Assembly: GCF_003073045.1 (NCBI RefSeq)
Contig: NC_037594.1
Coordinates: forward strand, 23,256,927-23,320,926
Direction: 5' to 3'
From: Pomacea canaliculata
Taxonomy: Eukaryota > Mollusca > Gastropoda > Architaenioglossa > Ampullariidae
DNA length: 64,000 bases
The notes beneath the pieces were generated by a model. It was not told the DNA's origin. It saw nothing but the letters and a program-made list of their open reading frames with translations, and did no database searches. This document shows positions 1 through 11,087 of this stretch, one piece after another (the stretch's first letter is position 1; every line of letters starts with the position of its first letter). Both the position numbers and the translations under genes were made by a program.

Positions 1-65
1 GCCGAGGGCAGGCGGTCACAAGTGAGCTGACACACGGGGGTGACAACGCCTCAGCGGCTATAGCG
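1..65 (+). promoter_or_regulatory. 5' UTR immediately upstream of the RLR start codon
   Basis: These 65 bases precede the first ATG of the RIG-I-like receptor. The promoter lies outside the window or overlaps this GC-rich leader. I see no TATA box. The start at 66 is chosen because the residues that follow form the first helices of a CARD and run straight into a good splice donor at 157. Confidence 0.4.
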
Positions 66-3000
66 ATGGAGAACGAACTCCTGAGCAACTTGCAGGCATG
101 TCGCCGTTTTCTGGTGCCTAGCGACATCATCTCCGATCTTCTGACCATGTTTCAAGGTAAGATACACGCATGTACAATTCACGCGTTTTCGCCAGCAAGC
201 AAAGCCAGCATGAGCAAGTGTAGTTGTCTAACAGCTAAAAATGTTTGCATAAGCCTCACCAGCTGCTGTTTGTATTGAGCGGTACATATGAACAAGGAGT
301 GTGATTTTTGTGCCTGCAATATATATATATTTTTACAGGGGAGGTCACCATAGGCTAGTCTTCGCTGTCAGCATACGAGACTACTTCCCCTGCGTAGATT
401 TGCAAACTCTTTTTTTTAATGGCAGTCTGTCGTTGTCTATGATGTCTATACCTAATAAATGTATTATGAATTATGCAGACTTATGGGAAGGACTATTTTT
501 ACGATTTATTGTCGGTGTTCGCATTTTTCTTGCGCTAGGCTCTATCGTTATTTGACTGCCCTATGTTATAAACAGTAACTGCCTTTCCGAAACAAAAATT
601 TTAAATATGTCAAATTGTGTTCAGTTCTTTTTTTTTTAAAATTAATCTTTAACCAGTTAAGCAATCATAACCTTGTAAAATAAGAAAAATATCTTCGTTT
701 TGCAGAAAGCGAGAGACAGTTAATTCGAGAAAAGGTTTTGCAGACGGAAGAAAGTAATAGAGTGGAGGCAGTGAACAGACTCATAGGAGAAGTTCTGGTT
801 CATGGTGAGGATGGCTTCAATTTGCTGCTGAATGCACTCAGAGGGGACGAGGACGAGCTTCCTGGTGAGTCAAACGAGATAGAATGAAATTACACGGGTA
901 AGATTATGAATTACACACCAAGATCCGCATCTTTAACGAAAATGTAAAGTCAGTCCATCTAAAAGGATCTGAGACATGGCGTGTGACAAACACCATCACC
1001 AACAAGATTCAGACATTCGTCAACAGATGTCTGCGCTACATCCTCAACATCAGATGGCTCGAGAAGATCTTCAATACAGACCTGTGGGAGAGAACCAACC
1101 AAAAACCTGCCAGCCAAGACATCAAGAAGCGGAAGTGGGGCTGGATCGGTCGCACTTTGCGAAAGCGGCCAACAATAATGAATAACAAGACAAGCTCTGG
1201 GCTGGAACCCACAGGGGAGGCGCAAGGTTGGGAGACCCAGACAGACATGGAGGAGATCTCCACAGAGAGGAGGAGGAGGCAGCTGGCATGACATGGTCTC
1301 AACTGGAGAGGGACGCCCAGAACCGGATCCGATGGCGCGGTGTATTTGCGGCCCTATGGTCTACTGGGGGCAAAGAAGAAGAAGAAGAAGAAGAAGAAGA
1401 AGAAGAAGAACAAAGAACAAGAACAAGAACAAGAACAAGAACAAGAACAAGAACAAGATTATGAATGGCAGGGTAAAGGTCATAATTAGAATTGTGTCTT
1501 TTATATTGGTGGTTTATGCTCCGTTATGCACTCGCGTTGATGACAGTAATTAAGATCGGATTTTGACTGAAGTAATATTCTAACGTTATTCACACCAACA
1601 TCAACATCACAATAATGACAGGTTTACAGTAATTTAACAGTTTTTATTTTCATTGAATGTAGAGTGGTGGAACAGAGCTCTCGAACCGTCTGAAAGCTCC
1701 CAGTTGGAAGTTACCAAGGAAGGGCAATGGACTGTACTCATGGACGCCTTTGAAGGGCAGGTGATCCGCAAGCTTTCCGAGGGCGAACTCAAAGCTGTTA
1801 TGCTGAAGCTTAATACCAAAAAGGTGCTCAAACGAACCGACGTGCAACAAGTTCGTCTAAGGCTAAGTCGTGATGGCAAGGAGAAGGCGACTCAGTTTAT
1901 GATCACGTGTTTAAGACGTAGTGGCGACAACTGGGCCTGGAAGCTTTTTCTTGTCTTGGTGCAAGTGAAACCAGATCTCGTCCGGAAAATGGACCCCGCC
2001 GGCGGACATTCTGGTAAGAACAGTGAAGTCGGATCATATAAACTCTGACTGACAGAGAAATAAGCATGATCAAACTTAATCTACTGTTCATAATTCCAGA
2101 AATATTTGAATTGTTCTCATATATATAGAGAGAGAGGTATGGTTGTTGGGTTTGTTTGGTGGGGTTTTTTTTTAGTTAAAGTTCCAATTTTTATGCGTAA
2201 GGCATGTAAGTTAATTGAAATAGAGATAATTTTTAAATACAAGCATCGGCTAACATGTAGTATCCTCTCTTTACATGCATCTCAAGAAGAGGATGAAAAC
2301 GAAAACACGACTGGTGACGAGCCGGACGAGGACGGAGGCCGGGGACCTGGAGACAGTAATGATGATGATGATGATGATGCAGGAGATTCTGGCTCATCCG
2401 CGTCCTCTTCTACAGCTGATCTAAGTGAAGACGACTCCTGCCATTTTTCGGACGATGACGATGAAAAAAAGGATAGAGGTGTGTCTGTCTTTAATCTCTA
2501 TGCACGAGAATAGGAACTCAAAAACAATGATTAACATAAGTTCCATGTTCTCAATCAGTCGAAATACCCATTTCCATTTTGATATTTTAAGTTATACGAT
2601 AAGTTGGACTTTTAACTCAGTTTCGTCAGCCTCCAGTAGTTATATTTGAGTTTTCCTCCAATTTTCTTCAGTGAATTTTCAAGCTGAATAGCAGAAGATC
2701 GTGGAAACCTTAAGATTTTAGCAGGCAGTCAGAAGGCAGGGGTTTGACAGTTTGTAAAACGATCGCACACTAACCGTGAGCCGTGTTCATACTGACAGAT
2801 ACAGAGAAAAATAAACGGATGAAGCGAAACGGAGAGGGTGAGTCCGGCCACCCCAAGGACCTTTGTCTGAGACATTATCAGTTAGAACTGGCTGCTTACG
2901 CCCTGCAAGGACACAACACCATCATCTGCGCGCCCACCGGCTCCGGCAAGACACGTGTGGCCGTGTACATTGTGCGCCAGCACCTGCAACGTGTTGTGTC

Positions 3001-6000
3001 AGGTAACTTGACATATGATATGTGCAATATTAGTTCACTTGACACGTGACCCGTGCTCACCCAGTTATCTGGCACTGACATCTTGCTACTTCTCCTGACA
3101 CTTAGTAATTGCTTTGCCCTGGCAACTTGACAAGTGACAACTCTTTTTGTAGGCAACCTGACACCTGTCAAGTATCTTCTCCAATAATTTAACACCTGTT
3201 AGCTATGGCGTCAGGTGTCAGACACCTAGGATATGATTTTTAAAGATAACGTTGAAGCTGGGTGAAGTATTACAGGTGATTTTCATTAAACCATTCTTGT
3301 TTTGTAAAAGTATATTTGACAAATAGAAAAAGAACTTCCACCGCTATAGGTATTAACTTAATAAGTCTCAAATCGAGGAAATGAGCCATTCACTCATCTA
3401 ATCTCTCTCGCACGCATGCGCGAGTGTTCTTAAAACTTGCTTTCTTACTTATTTGACCGAGTTCCAGACTCTAAAGAAATGAAAAATTTGTTGCTTTAAA
3501 CACTTTCAGATGGAAGACAGCCAAAGATTGCTTTCTTGGCCAGGACTGTGCCACTGGTTACCCAGCAACACAAAAACTTTGAAAAGTATCTTCCTAATTG
3601 TAAGGTGAGGTTAGAAGCTTTCTGTTAAATGAATACAATTCTTTCCCTTCAGAAAAATAAATATACGTTCTGTCGTTTAACTTACAAACTGCAATGTAGT
3701 ATAATAATAAATAAAAGCTTTTGTTTTGGAGGATAGCTGAAAATATTACACCAGAAAGTGAAGTTCATGTATGTCGATGTCCAGTGTTCGAATGGGTGGA
3801 AGATATTTTCCCACATTCGAAGAGAGATACTGAAAATATTTTCATTAGCAATATAGGTGCTGTAATCGCCCGCCGAGATTTAAAGCTGGTGTAACCATAG
3901 TTACTTTCTTCAGACGATTTGCATTACGGGGGAGAGCGACCACAGCATGCACCTGCACAACCTCCTGCCCAGCTACGACATCGTGGTGATGACGCCCAAG
4001 GTCCTGGAGAATCATCTGAAGCCAGAAAAAATCGAGTCTCTGGCGGCTTTCAGCCTCCTGATCTTTGACGAGTGCCACCACACACGGAAAGGTGAACCAT
4101 ACAACTCCCTCATGAAGAGTTACCTCAAGTCTAAGAAGGAAGAGCAGAAAAACTTACCACAGGTAACAATCTAGTCAGCCTTGAATGGTATTTACCTATT
4201 TTTTTCTCAGTTTTCTGACACAAATAGTACTAACGGTGTTTTAAACTACATGTAAAAGACCTTGTTAAGAGGTTTCAATCAGAACGTGTGCTAGTATTTC
4301 GTTTGCGAACGGCTTTAGAAATAAAAAGAACTGTGATTAATTTCTTGATTAGATCATTGGCCTCACCGCTTCAATTGGCGTGGAAAAGGCAACGACTGCA
4401 TCCGAGGCGGTGGAGAGTATCCTAAACATCATGGGTAATATGGACGTCACTTGTATCTCCACCGTCAAGGAAAACAAGAAGGAGTTGGAGGATACGGTTC
4501 CTAAGCCAGAAGGAAGGTGACTATGAAACATAAAGTGTTGGTTTCCTTCCTATTCCAAATATATTTCTATACAACACTCTCTTACAACCAAATGTCACCA
4601 CCAGAGGCCGTAGTTATGGAGCGAAGGTAAGGCGTTGTCCTTGGGCAACATGGGAAATTCGTTTCCGAAGTGATGAAGCCGCGTCCAGACCCCACAAACA
4701 TTACTTCATGTTTCTTTATCCTACAAGAAACATTGCTTTATAACTTCGCAAGACCCTAAACCTTACATTAGGTGAACTTCAAGACTAGTATTCAAAAGCT
4801 TGCGAGGTCAAACTCAATCCTAGTTTCACGAGATGATGTCTGACAATTTATTTATCTTTTTTTCAGGGCATGAAACACTGGTCTCTAGAGAAGATGACGA
4901 GATCAGCAACAAAATTAAGGACATCATGGAGGTCCTGCAAAACATGCTCGTAGATCGTGGAGCTGATCTGGAAAAGAAAGAGGTCGATGATCTCTTGATG
5001 AAGGCTCCTTACAACAAAGCAAGTCAGCAGTATGGCCAGTGGGCAGTCGCAATTCGAAACGAGGTAAAATTCCTGTTTTAGTTGATTCCAGAGTGACTTT
5101 TCCCAGTCAGTATAAATTGTCATTAATATTAACCTCGAAATGTTATACTTGTGCTTCAATAAAACGATTACAAAACTACTCATATACAAATCGGAACAGT
5201 TTGCTAATATTTAATCTCTGGGAATAATTTACAAAGCCTTCTGTTAAATGTTTTCCTATCACAGTTGTGTCTCAAAACGTTGTCAAAGAGTGTTATCTAT
5301 GAACCATTTTTACCACTTGGTTTGTTTAGCGAAAGTTAGTTTTAACCGGCTGCTTTCAGGTTCGCCTACTGAACATGTCCACCCGCGACCACAACACCAA
5401 AAAGGGCAGGGAGGAAGACATGAAGAGACAACTCGCAAGAGACGTTCAGGTGCTGGCCGATGCTCTGGTGGTAAGATGAACCTGCTCTCTTCTAAAGTAT
5501 TCAATCAAAGGCAAAGAAATTAATTACAATTAAATAACAATGAAAGAGTTATTGCAGTCGTAAACGGAAAGACGACAACAAACACTCTAAAAGACTTCTG
5601 AATATGATTTAAACTTAAAAATTAAAATGATTTGTTTTAAATAGGAGTATGTATGCTGAGAAAGAGCAATTACATGAAGCTGTACTAGCTTTGTTTTGCT
5701 TTTCTCGCAGGCTTATAACGAAGCCCTGGAGGTTCATGACCTCACGAGACCACAGGACGTTCTTCAACATCTTCAGCATAAAATTGAGAAGAAGATGTCC
5801 AAAGACGAGACAACTGAGTGTGAAAAACAAGTATACGACCTTTACAAAGGAGGTAAGCCCCGTTACCTGCAAAACATTACTTGCCCTTCTTTATTTCGTA
5901 CTGTGCCAAAAAGTCACATGAATGTTCTACAACCTGATACACACATCATTTTTATTGTTGTTGTTATTGTTGTTATTATTCAGACCTCAAAAAGACGCTG

Positions 6001-8142
6001 CTGAAATGTAAGATCGGTAATCCTAACCTGAACACTGGGAGAAACACTGATCAAGCATCTCAGCAATACCGACGAGGAAAGCGATGAAATGAGCGACGAA
6101 AAGTCTCGCATCATCATCTTTGTGCGTACGCGCGCCACGTGCAAAGCGCTGTGTGAATGGCTGAACTCTAACCCCGAGCACGTGCTGCGACGGCTCAAAG
6201 CCATGCCCTTCACGGGAACGGCGGCTCACCAGGACAGAGGAGGTGCAGTGAATTCTACTTCCGGTCTGTCTGCTGCATTAAGATGGCTAAAATGTGTAAA
6301 GCGGGTGGTGGGAGAGTTTTCCTCTTGTTCCTTCTTAACTTTGTTGAAACTACAGTCTTTAGAAAAAGAGGATCTTTAGATCATCGTATGAATGTTGTGT
6401 ACTTTTGTGAACAAATTTTTAATGCATTAACTAGTGTGATATTACCTAAGCGCGAGCATTCATTCTATTGTTTGTTGATACGTACATTCAAATATTTGTT
6501 GGTGTGTGCCCTGGCACTCATGGGTGGAACCGCAGATGATATTGTAAATGTTTTGCAAGGTTCATCTGAGCAAAGGTCTTGCAAACATCTAAAATTATTG
6601 TCGGGCAGGTATGACGCAGAGCGACCAGGAGGCGGCCATCGAGAAGTTCCGCAGCGGTGCCGTTCGAGTGCTCGTCACGACCTCTGTTGGCGAGGAGGGC
6701 ATCGACATCCCAGAGTGTAACCTGGTTATCAAGTACAACCACGTGGGCAACGAGGTCACCACTATTCAGACCAGAGGTAAGTGTCTGGCCCTTCCCGCGT
6801 CTCGAGCATCACCCCAACGACGAGAAAATATTCTTGTCCACCAGACTTCAGAGTAAAGCTTGGGTATCGAATGTGGTCGAAACGACTTATCGTTCATTTG
6901 GCAAATGCCTTCCCCCACTGTTAAAAAATAAAGAAAGAATTAAAATGTTTAGGATTTGCACTTGTCCATGTTGTACAATATCCAGGAAACAAAGTTAAGG
7001 TGAAGTGTGTCCTCAGGGCGAAGCCGAAAGCGTGGAGGACGGGCCATCTTGATGGCACAGCCCAGGATCCTAATGCAGGAGGCGCTCAATCAGAGAAAGG
7101 CAGTCATGATGTACCAGGCTATTGAGCGCGTGGATGCAATGTCAGCCGAGGACGTTGTTGAATCCGTTCAGAGGGTGCGTGCATATCGTAAATCTTTTTT
7201 GTAACGAGCGCACGTGAACGCACTTCGTATTAAGTGAACGTGTTTTGCTCGCGCGTGCGAGAGAGACCTTGGAGACTGGATGGTGGAGTGTATAGCTGTG
7301 ATGAATTGGTATTTGGATTGATGCATGCTCTGGATGCGCAAGTCTGACCCTCTAATGCGCTAGCTGTCTGCTCAGGTGCAGAGGAAGATTCTAGAGAAGG
7401 ACGAAATACAAAGCATCGTGAAGAAGAGCATCGCTCAGACGCTGCGGAGGGAGACGTTTTCCCTGCAGTGCTGCCACTGCCATGATCTGACCGTAGCCGG
7501 GGAGAATCTTCGTACCATCAATGGCTCCCACCACATTATCCTTGACAAAGCCATCATGAAGCAAGTGAAGATCCGCCCCAAACAGCCCAAGAAATTTGAC
7601 GACATGGTGTTCAGCGGGCAGGTGTCGTGCAAGAAGTGCAAGAACCACCTGGGCCAGATCCTGAACTATGAAGGGGTAAGCACATCGGCAAAGAGTGAGA
7701 AGTTTTAATCTCTGACAGTCACCTTTCTAGGTCCCTCTGAGGTCGTAATGTAACTTGTAGGATGCTGTGTAACTGGTCCATAACTACGATCCTCAAAGTT
7801 ACCCTTTCTTCCAACCCCATATCGTCATCTGAATTCATAGCTATAGAACAGAAACCTGACTGTGGACCTTAGATATCTCATCTCTTTGCTATGAGCTGCC
7901 TTTGAGGCAATCTCTTCTTAAGATTTTATTTTCTATTATTTTCTTTAGTGACCTTTTTTCAAATTTAAAACGAAGGTTCTGTGTATCATTACTTAGTAGT
8001 TACCTTCCTTGTTTAGATCGACTTCATAATCGTTGGAATCAGAAGCTGGACATTGCTGGACAAGGACAATACAGCTATGATATACAGGCGCTGGCGGGAC
8101 GTGCCATATTATATTCCGGAGCTCACCACCCAAGGAAATTAA
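66..8142 (+). CDS. RLR: RIG-I-like receptor (MDA5/RIG-I family), 16 exons, with two frame breaks
   Basis: This encodes a cytosolic sensor of viral double-stranded RNA that in animals signals through CARD-CARD contacts with MAVS. Exons: 66-156, 706-864, 1663-2013, 2287-2478, 2799-3002, 3510-3604, 3914-4162, 4353-4516, 4867-5063, 5360-5470, 5711-5852, 5984-6242, 6609-6776, 7017-7174, 7376-7675, 8017-8142. All introns are GT-AG. The coding length is about 2966 nt (about 988 residues), close to RIG-I (925) and MDA5 (1025). Domain order is CARD, CARD-like, acidic linker, DExD/H helicase, pincer/C-helicase, zinc-binding regulatory domain. Two breaks prevent continuous reading. Exon 8 ends in phase 2 while exon 9 needs one incoming base, and exon 12 changes frame near 6030-6045. 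Removing one base at each restores family-like sequence. Whether it is the RIG-I or the MDA5 orthologue cannot be settled by eye; the helicase-insert region looks MDA5-like. Identification as an RLR is very secure. Confidence 0.95.
955..1370 (+). mobile_element. 5'-truncated LINE fragment (ORF2 C-terminus) in RLR intron 2
   Basis: The plus-strand reading contains hallmarks of the extreme C-terminus of non-LTR retrotransposon ORF2 proteins: [42 protein letters not shown] and finally [15 protein letters not shown], followed by ALWSTGG. The segments lie in different frames with stops between, so the copy is dead. It is followed directly by trinucleotide and hexanucleotide repeats, the usual 3' tail of such elements. 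The superfamily (jockey, CR1 or L2 type) cannot be decided by eye. Confidence 0.85.
1373..1458 (+). repeat. (GAA)n then (ACAAGA)n tandem repeats, LINE tail
   Basis: About twelve GAA units are followed by about eight copies of a six-base ACAAGA-type unit. Their position abutting the LINE C-terminal codons suggests they arose from the retrotransposon tail. Confidence 0.9.
3003..3240 (+). repeat. Degenerate TGACAC/ACTTGACA motif repeats in RLR intron 5
   Basis: The first part of intron 5 contains about eight variants of (A/C)CTTGACA, CCTGACAC and their complement AGGTGTCA, spaced roughly 20-35 bases apart. One is the near-palindrome CTGACACCTGTCAAG. It looks like an eroded tandem repeat. The AGGTGTCA cores resemble T-box half-sites, but binding is only a guess. 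Confidence 0.45.
4580..4775 (+). mobile_element. Diverged copy of a hairpin MITE in RLR intron 8
   Basis: This segment shares blocks with the inverted-repeat element at 16250-16560, in the opposite orientation: GGCCGTAGTTATGG, a GGGAAA block, TTTCCGAAGT and GTCCAGACCCC. A weaker complementary arm (TTATAACTTCGCAAGAC) lies near 4739-4755, so it was also a hairpin. It has no coding capacity. It lies in the intron where the RLR reading frame fails to join, but the splice sites lie outside it. Confidence 0.6.
7376..8142 (+). other. RLR: RLR exons 15-16: zinc-binding C-terminal regulatory domain
   Basis: This is the RNA-end/duplex recognition domain of RLRs. Four zinc-ligand cysteines are present as two C-x2-C knuckles: QCCHCHD near the start of the domain and SCKKCKN about 70 residues later. 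In exon 16 the terminal strands follow ([12 protein letters not shown], then [13 protein letters not shown]), and a TAA stop occurs at 8140-8142. Exon 15 ends in phase 0 at 7675 and exon 16 begins at 8017 after a pyrimidine tract and TTTAG. Confidence 0.93.
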
Positions 8143-9875
8143 AGAGCATCTGGACTCGGATGAAGATAATGAGCCAGGTCAGGCTCGTGGAGCTACTGGT
8201 GGCGACATCTAGAAGCACAGGTACATGATGTTTAGCAGTGAGAATATTTCGCTCCCGAGCTTCCATTTTTAATAGATTGTTGTCTCTGGGTGATATGATC
8301 CAGCAGGTTCTAGCGAAGGAACAAATAATCCACCACACAGTTTACAATTCATCTCATACTTCAATGTTACTGATTTCCAGTTATATTTCTTTTCTAACTT
8401 TTCACCAGTTCCATTTATATTAATGAGGAACAAACTCATGACCTGTTTACCAGGACAGTAACCATATATTACTGGCGGGGTTTCAAAGTATCAATTTTCT
8501 GTGATTTCCATATCGAAAAATATACAGGCTGAATATGAAGTAGCCAAAAAAGATTTTGCGTGCCTACGTTTGTATCCAGAAAAGACAAAAAAAATGATGT
8601 TTAAGATAGTTTTTATTCGTTTTTATTTTAATTGATTGTTTATTTTTCGGAAGAGATTACGTAAATTATCTTTCATATTTGTGGAAAATCAATTCCCAAC
8701 GTTGTTTAGTCTGTCTTTTGTGTGCTTATATTTAATCCACCACCCAAATAGTTTTATGTATGGACTTGTGTATATCATGTATTGAATACTACTGTTGGGT
8801 TGTTATTACCAATTCATATTGATACGAATTGGCTTAGTGTGATATCCCAAAACATTTAATAATAATGAACAAGGTTTAGCTTTATTGACTACCAATTAAA
8901 GCTAGAATAGACCACAAGCTTCTGTGCTATGGACTATTTTATGGCTCCTCCCCATCCCCCACTACTTTACTGAAATCTTGTCTGTCCACACTCCTGCCCC
9001 AAACCTTTGCTCCTCATCAGATTCCCGCATTCTATCCTCCCTCCCACAAAGACAATCACATACGGACAACGGACATCCTCCCTCTGTGCTGCTAAGCAGT
9101 GAAACTCTCTCCACATCACATTCGCCACTCGGACTCCAGTCTACATTCACACACTCTGAAAACATCTGTTGACAAAGTACTATCCCTGAATTATTCTGAG
9201 TTTCTAATGCTCCATCGTCTATCATGTGCACCATTATATAACTACGCCATTTCTACACTGTTTACAGTCCCTATATCCCTGTATACCTTTATATCTTGCA
9301 CTTCATCTTTATGTCTTTCAGTGTACCTGTGAGTATCTTCATTGTCTGTTACCGAATACTCAAATGTTCCTTTTATCATTACTGGTCGGCGCAGAGAATG
9401 CGACCTATCTTGGCCGTGATGCAATTATTATATTATTTAAAGATATGGCTCTCGCATCCTTCGACTTACAGCTGAATTTGTATAAGAATTTGTACAATGA
9501 GCATTAATGGTGGTAATTAACCTAATGAATTATTTTATTGTATGCAAGCAGAGATAGAAGAAGGGAGAAAAGGAGACGAAAAAGTTATATACCTGAAAGA
9601 AAAAGAGAGAGAAAGTGTGTATGGTTTTTTTGTGTTGTTTGCTTTTTGTTTCTTATTTTGTGCAAGCTTTGTTACTATTTTTATTGCTGTATTACACTGT
9701 GACACGAAATAAAACCAAGAGATTACTTGAATTAAAAGCTTGTTTATTTTTTAGGTGTTATTATAAACAGTCATTCACTTTTATTTTGGAAATAGAAAAT
9801 AATGTTAATTATATCATTTATTTACATACTTCACTCACTGTGCTGAGTTGGAAATAAATCTTGTTAATACAAGTC
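8143..9875 (+). other. Probable RLR 3' UTR and downstream sequence
   Basis: No credible coding exon is visible. Plus-strand AATAAA hexamers at 9708-9713 and 9853-9858 are candidate polyadenylation signals for the RLR transcript, which would give a 3' UTR of about 1.6-1.7 kb. The 8920-9150 stretch is pyrimidine-rich. Confidence 0.4.
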
Positions 9876-10959
9876 CTCTTGCCTGTAATTAGACGTGTAT
9901 AAATTAATGCAAAAAAAATGTGTCTTACGTTAGTCCAAACAACTGACCTTCATGCAGCTAACGATAGTGAACATGCTGCTTACCACAAAACAAGAAATGT
10001 ACCTGGCATCCACAGTTCTGACAATCTGTCACACATGGGAGTCATCCATCTTGTGCACACACACACACAAACACACAAAACACAAGTATTCTTCTCATTA
10101 CATAAACAAATACTCAACAAGTATATTTGTATTTAATAAGATGAAATTTTCTTGTATGCTTGTACGCCTACGAGTGCATTTCATGTAATGTCTCATAGTT
10201 TAACACCTTCTGGCAGTAACCTAGTGGGCATTACATTGTAATGACATGTCAATGGAGAAAGCGTTTTCGATTTGATGTCAGAAGCCACCTTGCCCTAGTT
10301 CTTCACTTTCTCATCGACTAACTGCCTTTCAGCCAAAGAATACACACATCTTATTAATATTGATAAGTATTTCACAAGCTACCCCATAATCTGAAAAGAT
10401 TGTCGTTTTCAACATGTCTAATTTGAAAACGAAAACCTGTCGAAAGTTTCCTTAAAGTTTAAAGACCAACTGACAAAGAAACTATAACTGAGTTTACTCT
10501 GAATTTTTGTAAATTTTCGTTTTATTTTTTGTCTAAAAGAAGGGCATCTTGGAGAAATCATTAACACCTACGTTAGCGCACAGTCTCTCTCTCTCTCTCC
10601 TTTCTCTCTCTCACACACACACACTTCCTTGTACATACCTATTGCACAGGCATGCAAGTGCTTACGTATATGCATGCACACCACCGCCCAGAACATTATC
10701 TCTATCAGCACTGTATAGGAAGCTGCACAAAGTGAAAAGCATACGAAAGATGCACGTGGTAAGCAAGTTGGCCTTAAGTGCTGAACTGTCCTAAAAGTTT
10801 TGCGGGTTTAGCCGTTCTCACGCACACAGGCAATACACTTGGCTTGTACTGTGAAGGACCACACATCTCCAGTCTTGTCTTCACGAAAGCATAGCATTCA
10901 AACACGTTTACCAGCCTCTGTGGAACTGGGTAGTCAGTAGGACATTCCAGAACATTATA
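9876..10959. other. Spacer between convergent RLR and oxidase genes
   Basis: I see no coding exon here. There is a (CT)n/(CA)n compound microsatellite at about 10574-10625 and short CA runs near 10060. This is the tail-to-tail junction of the two genes. Confidence 0.5.
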
Positions 10960-10979
10960 TGCATTCCCTAATTTAGGTT

Positions 10980-10985
10980 TTTATT
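10980..10985 (-). terminator. Polyadenylation signal of the multicopper oxidase
   Basis: On the minus strand this reads AATAAA, about 100 bases downstream of the oxidase stop codon (11088-11090), a typical position for a short 3' UTR. Confidence 0.6.
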
Positions 10986-11087
10986 GTATAATGTTGTACA
11001 TCATTGTCTCCTCCCCCGCGCGTTGCTGTGCGAAAATCACTAAAGATTGGTGAGAACTGGTTGCCCGCTAGCTGAACGGCGTTTGTA

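Larger units (their letters stand above)
66..2478 (+). other. RLR: RLR exons 1-4: two CARD-like domains and acidic linker
   Basis: Exons 1-2 (residues 1 to about 83) form a CARD-like helical bundle, with DIISDLL near residue 20 and a later helix ending in [10 protein letters not shown]. Exon 3 (about residues 84-200) is a second DEATH-fold candidate beginning with two Trp residues and containing [16 protein letters not shown]. It is more divergent, so calling it a CARD is an inference from its position and helix pattern. Exon 4 (about residues 201-264) is a low-complexity Asp/Glu/Ser linker with a run of six Asp codons. Exons 2-5 all begin and end in phase 1 and have lengths divisible by three, so each can be skipped or shuffled without changing frame. 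Confidence 0.8.
2799..7174 (+). other. RLR: RLR exons 5-14: SF2 DECH-box helicase core
   Basis: Motifs are visible in order. A Q-motif-like LRHYQLELA precedes Walker A APTGSGKT (exon 5). Motif Ia [11 protein letters not shown] is in exon 6. Motif Ib [10 protein letters not shown] and Walker B DECHHTR are in exon 7. Motif III LTAS opens exon 8. Exons 9-11 carry the helical insert, ending with [10 protein letters not shown], which matches the MDA5 insert/pincer region. Motif [16 protein letters not shown] is in exon 12, motif [16 protein letters not shown] in exon 13, and motif [16 protein letters not shown] spans exons 13-14. All catalytic signatures of an ATP-dependent RNA helicase/translocase are present. 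The only faults are the two frame breaks (exon 8/9 and exon 12). Confidence 0.93.

Noticed and set aside
4353..6242. Programmed ribosomal frameshifting in the RLR
   Set aside because: The breaks are at unrelated sites without slippery heptamers, differ in context, and the neighbouring oxidase has the same kind of break. Indel error or mutation is simpler.
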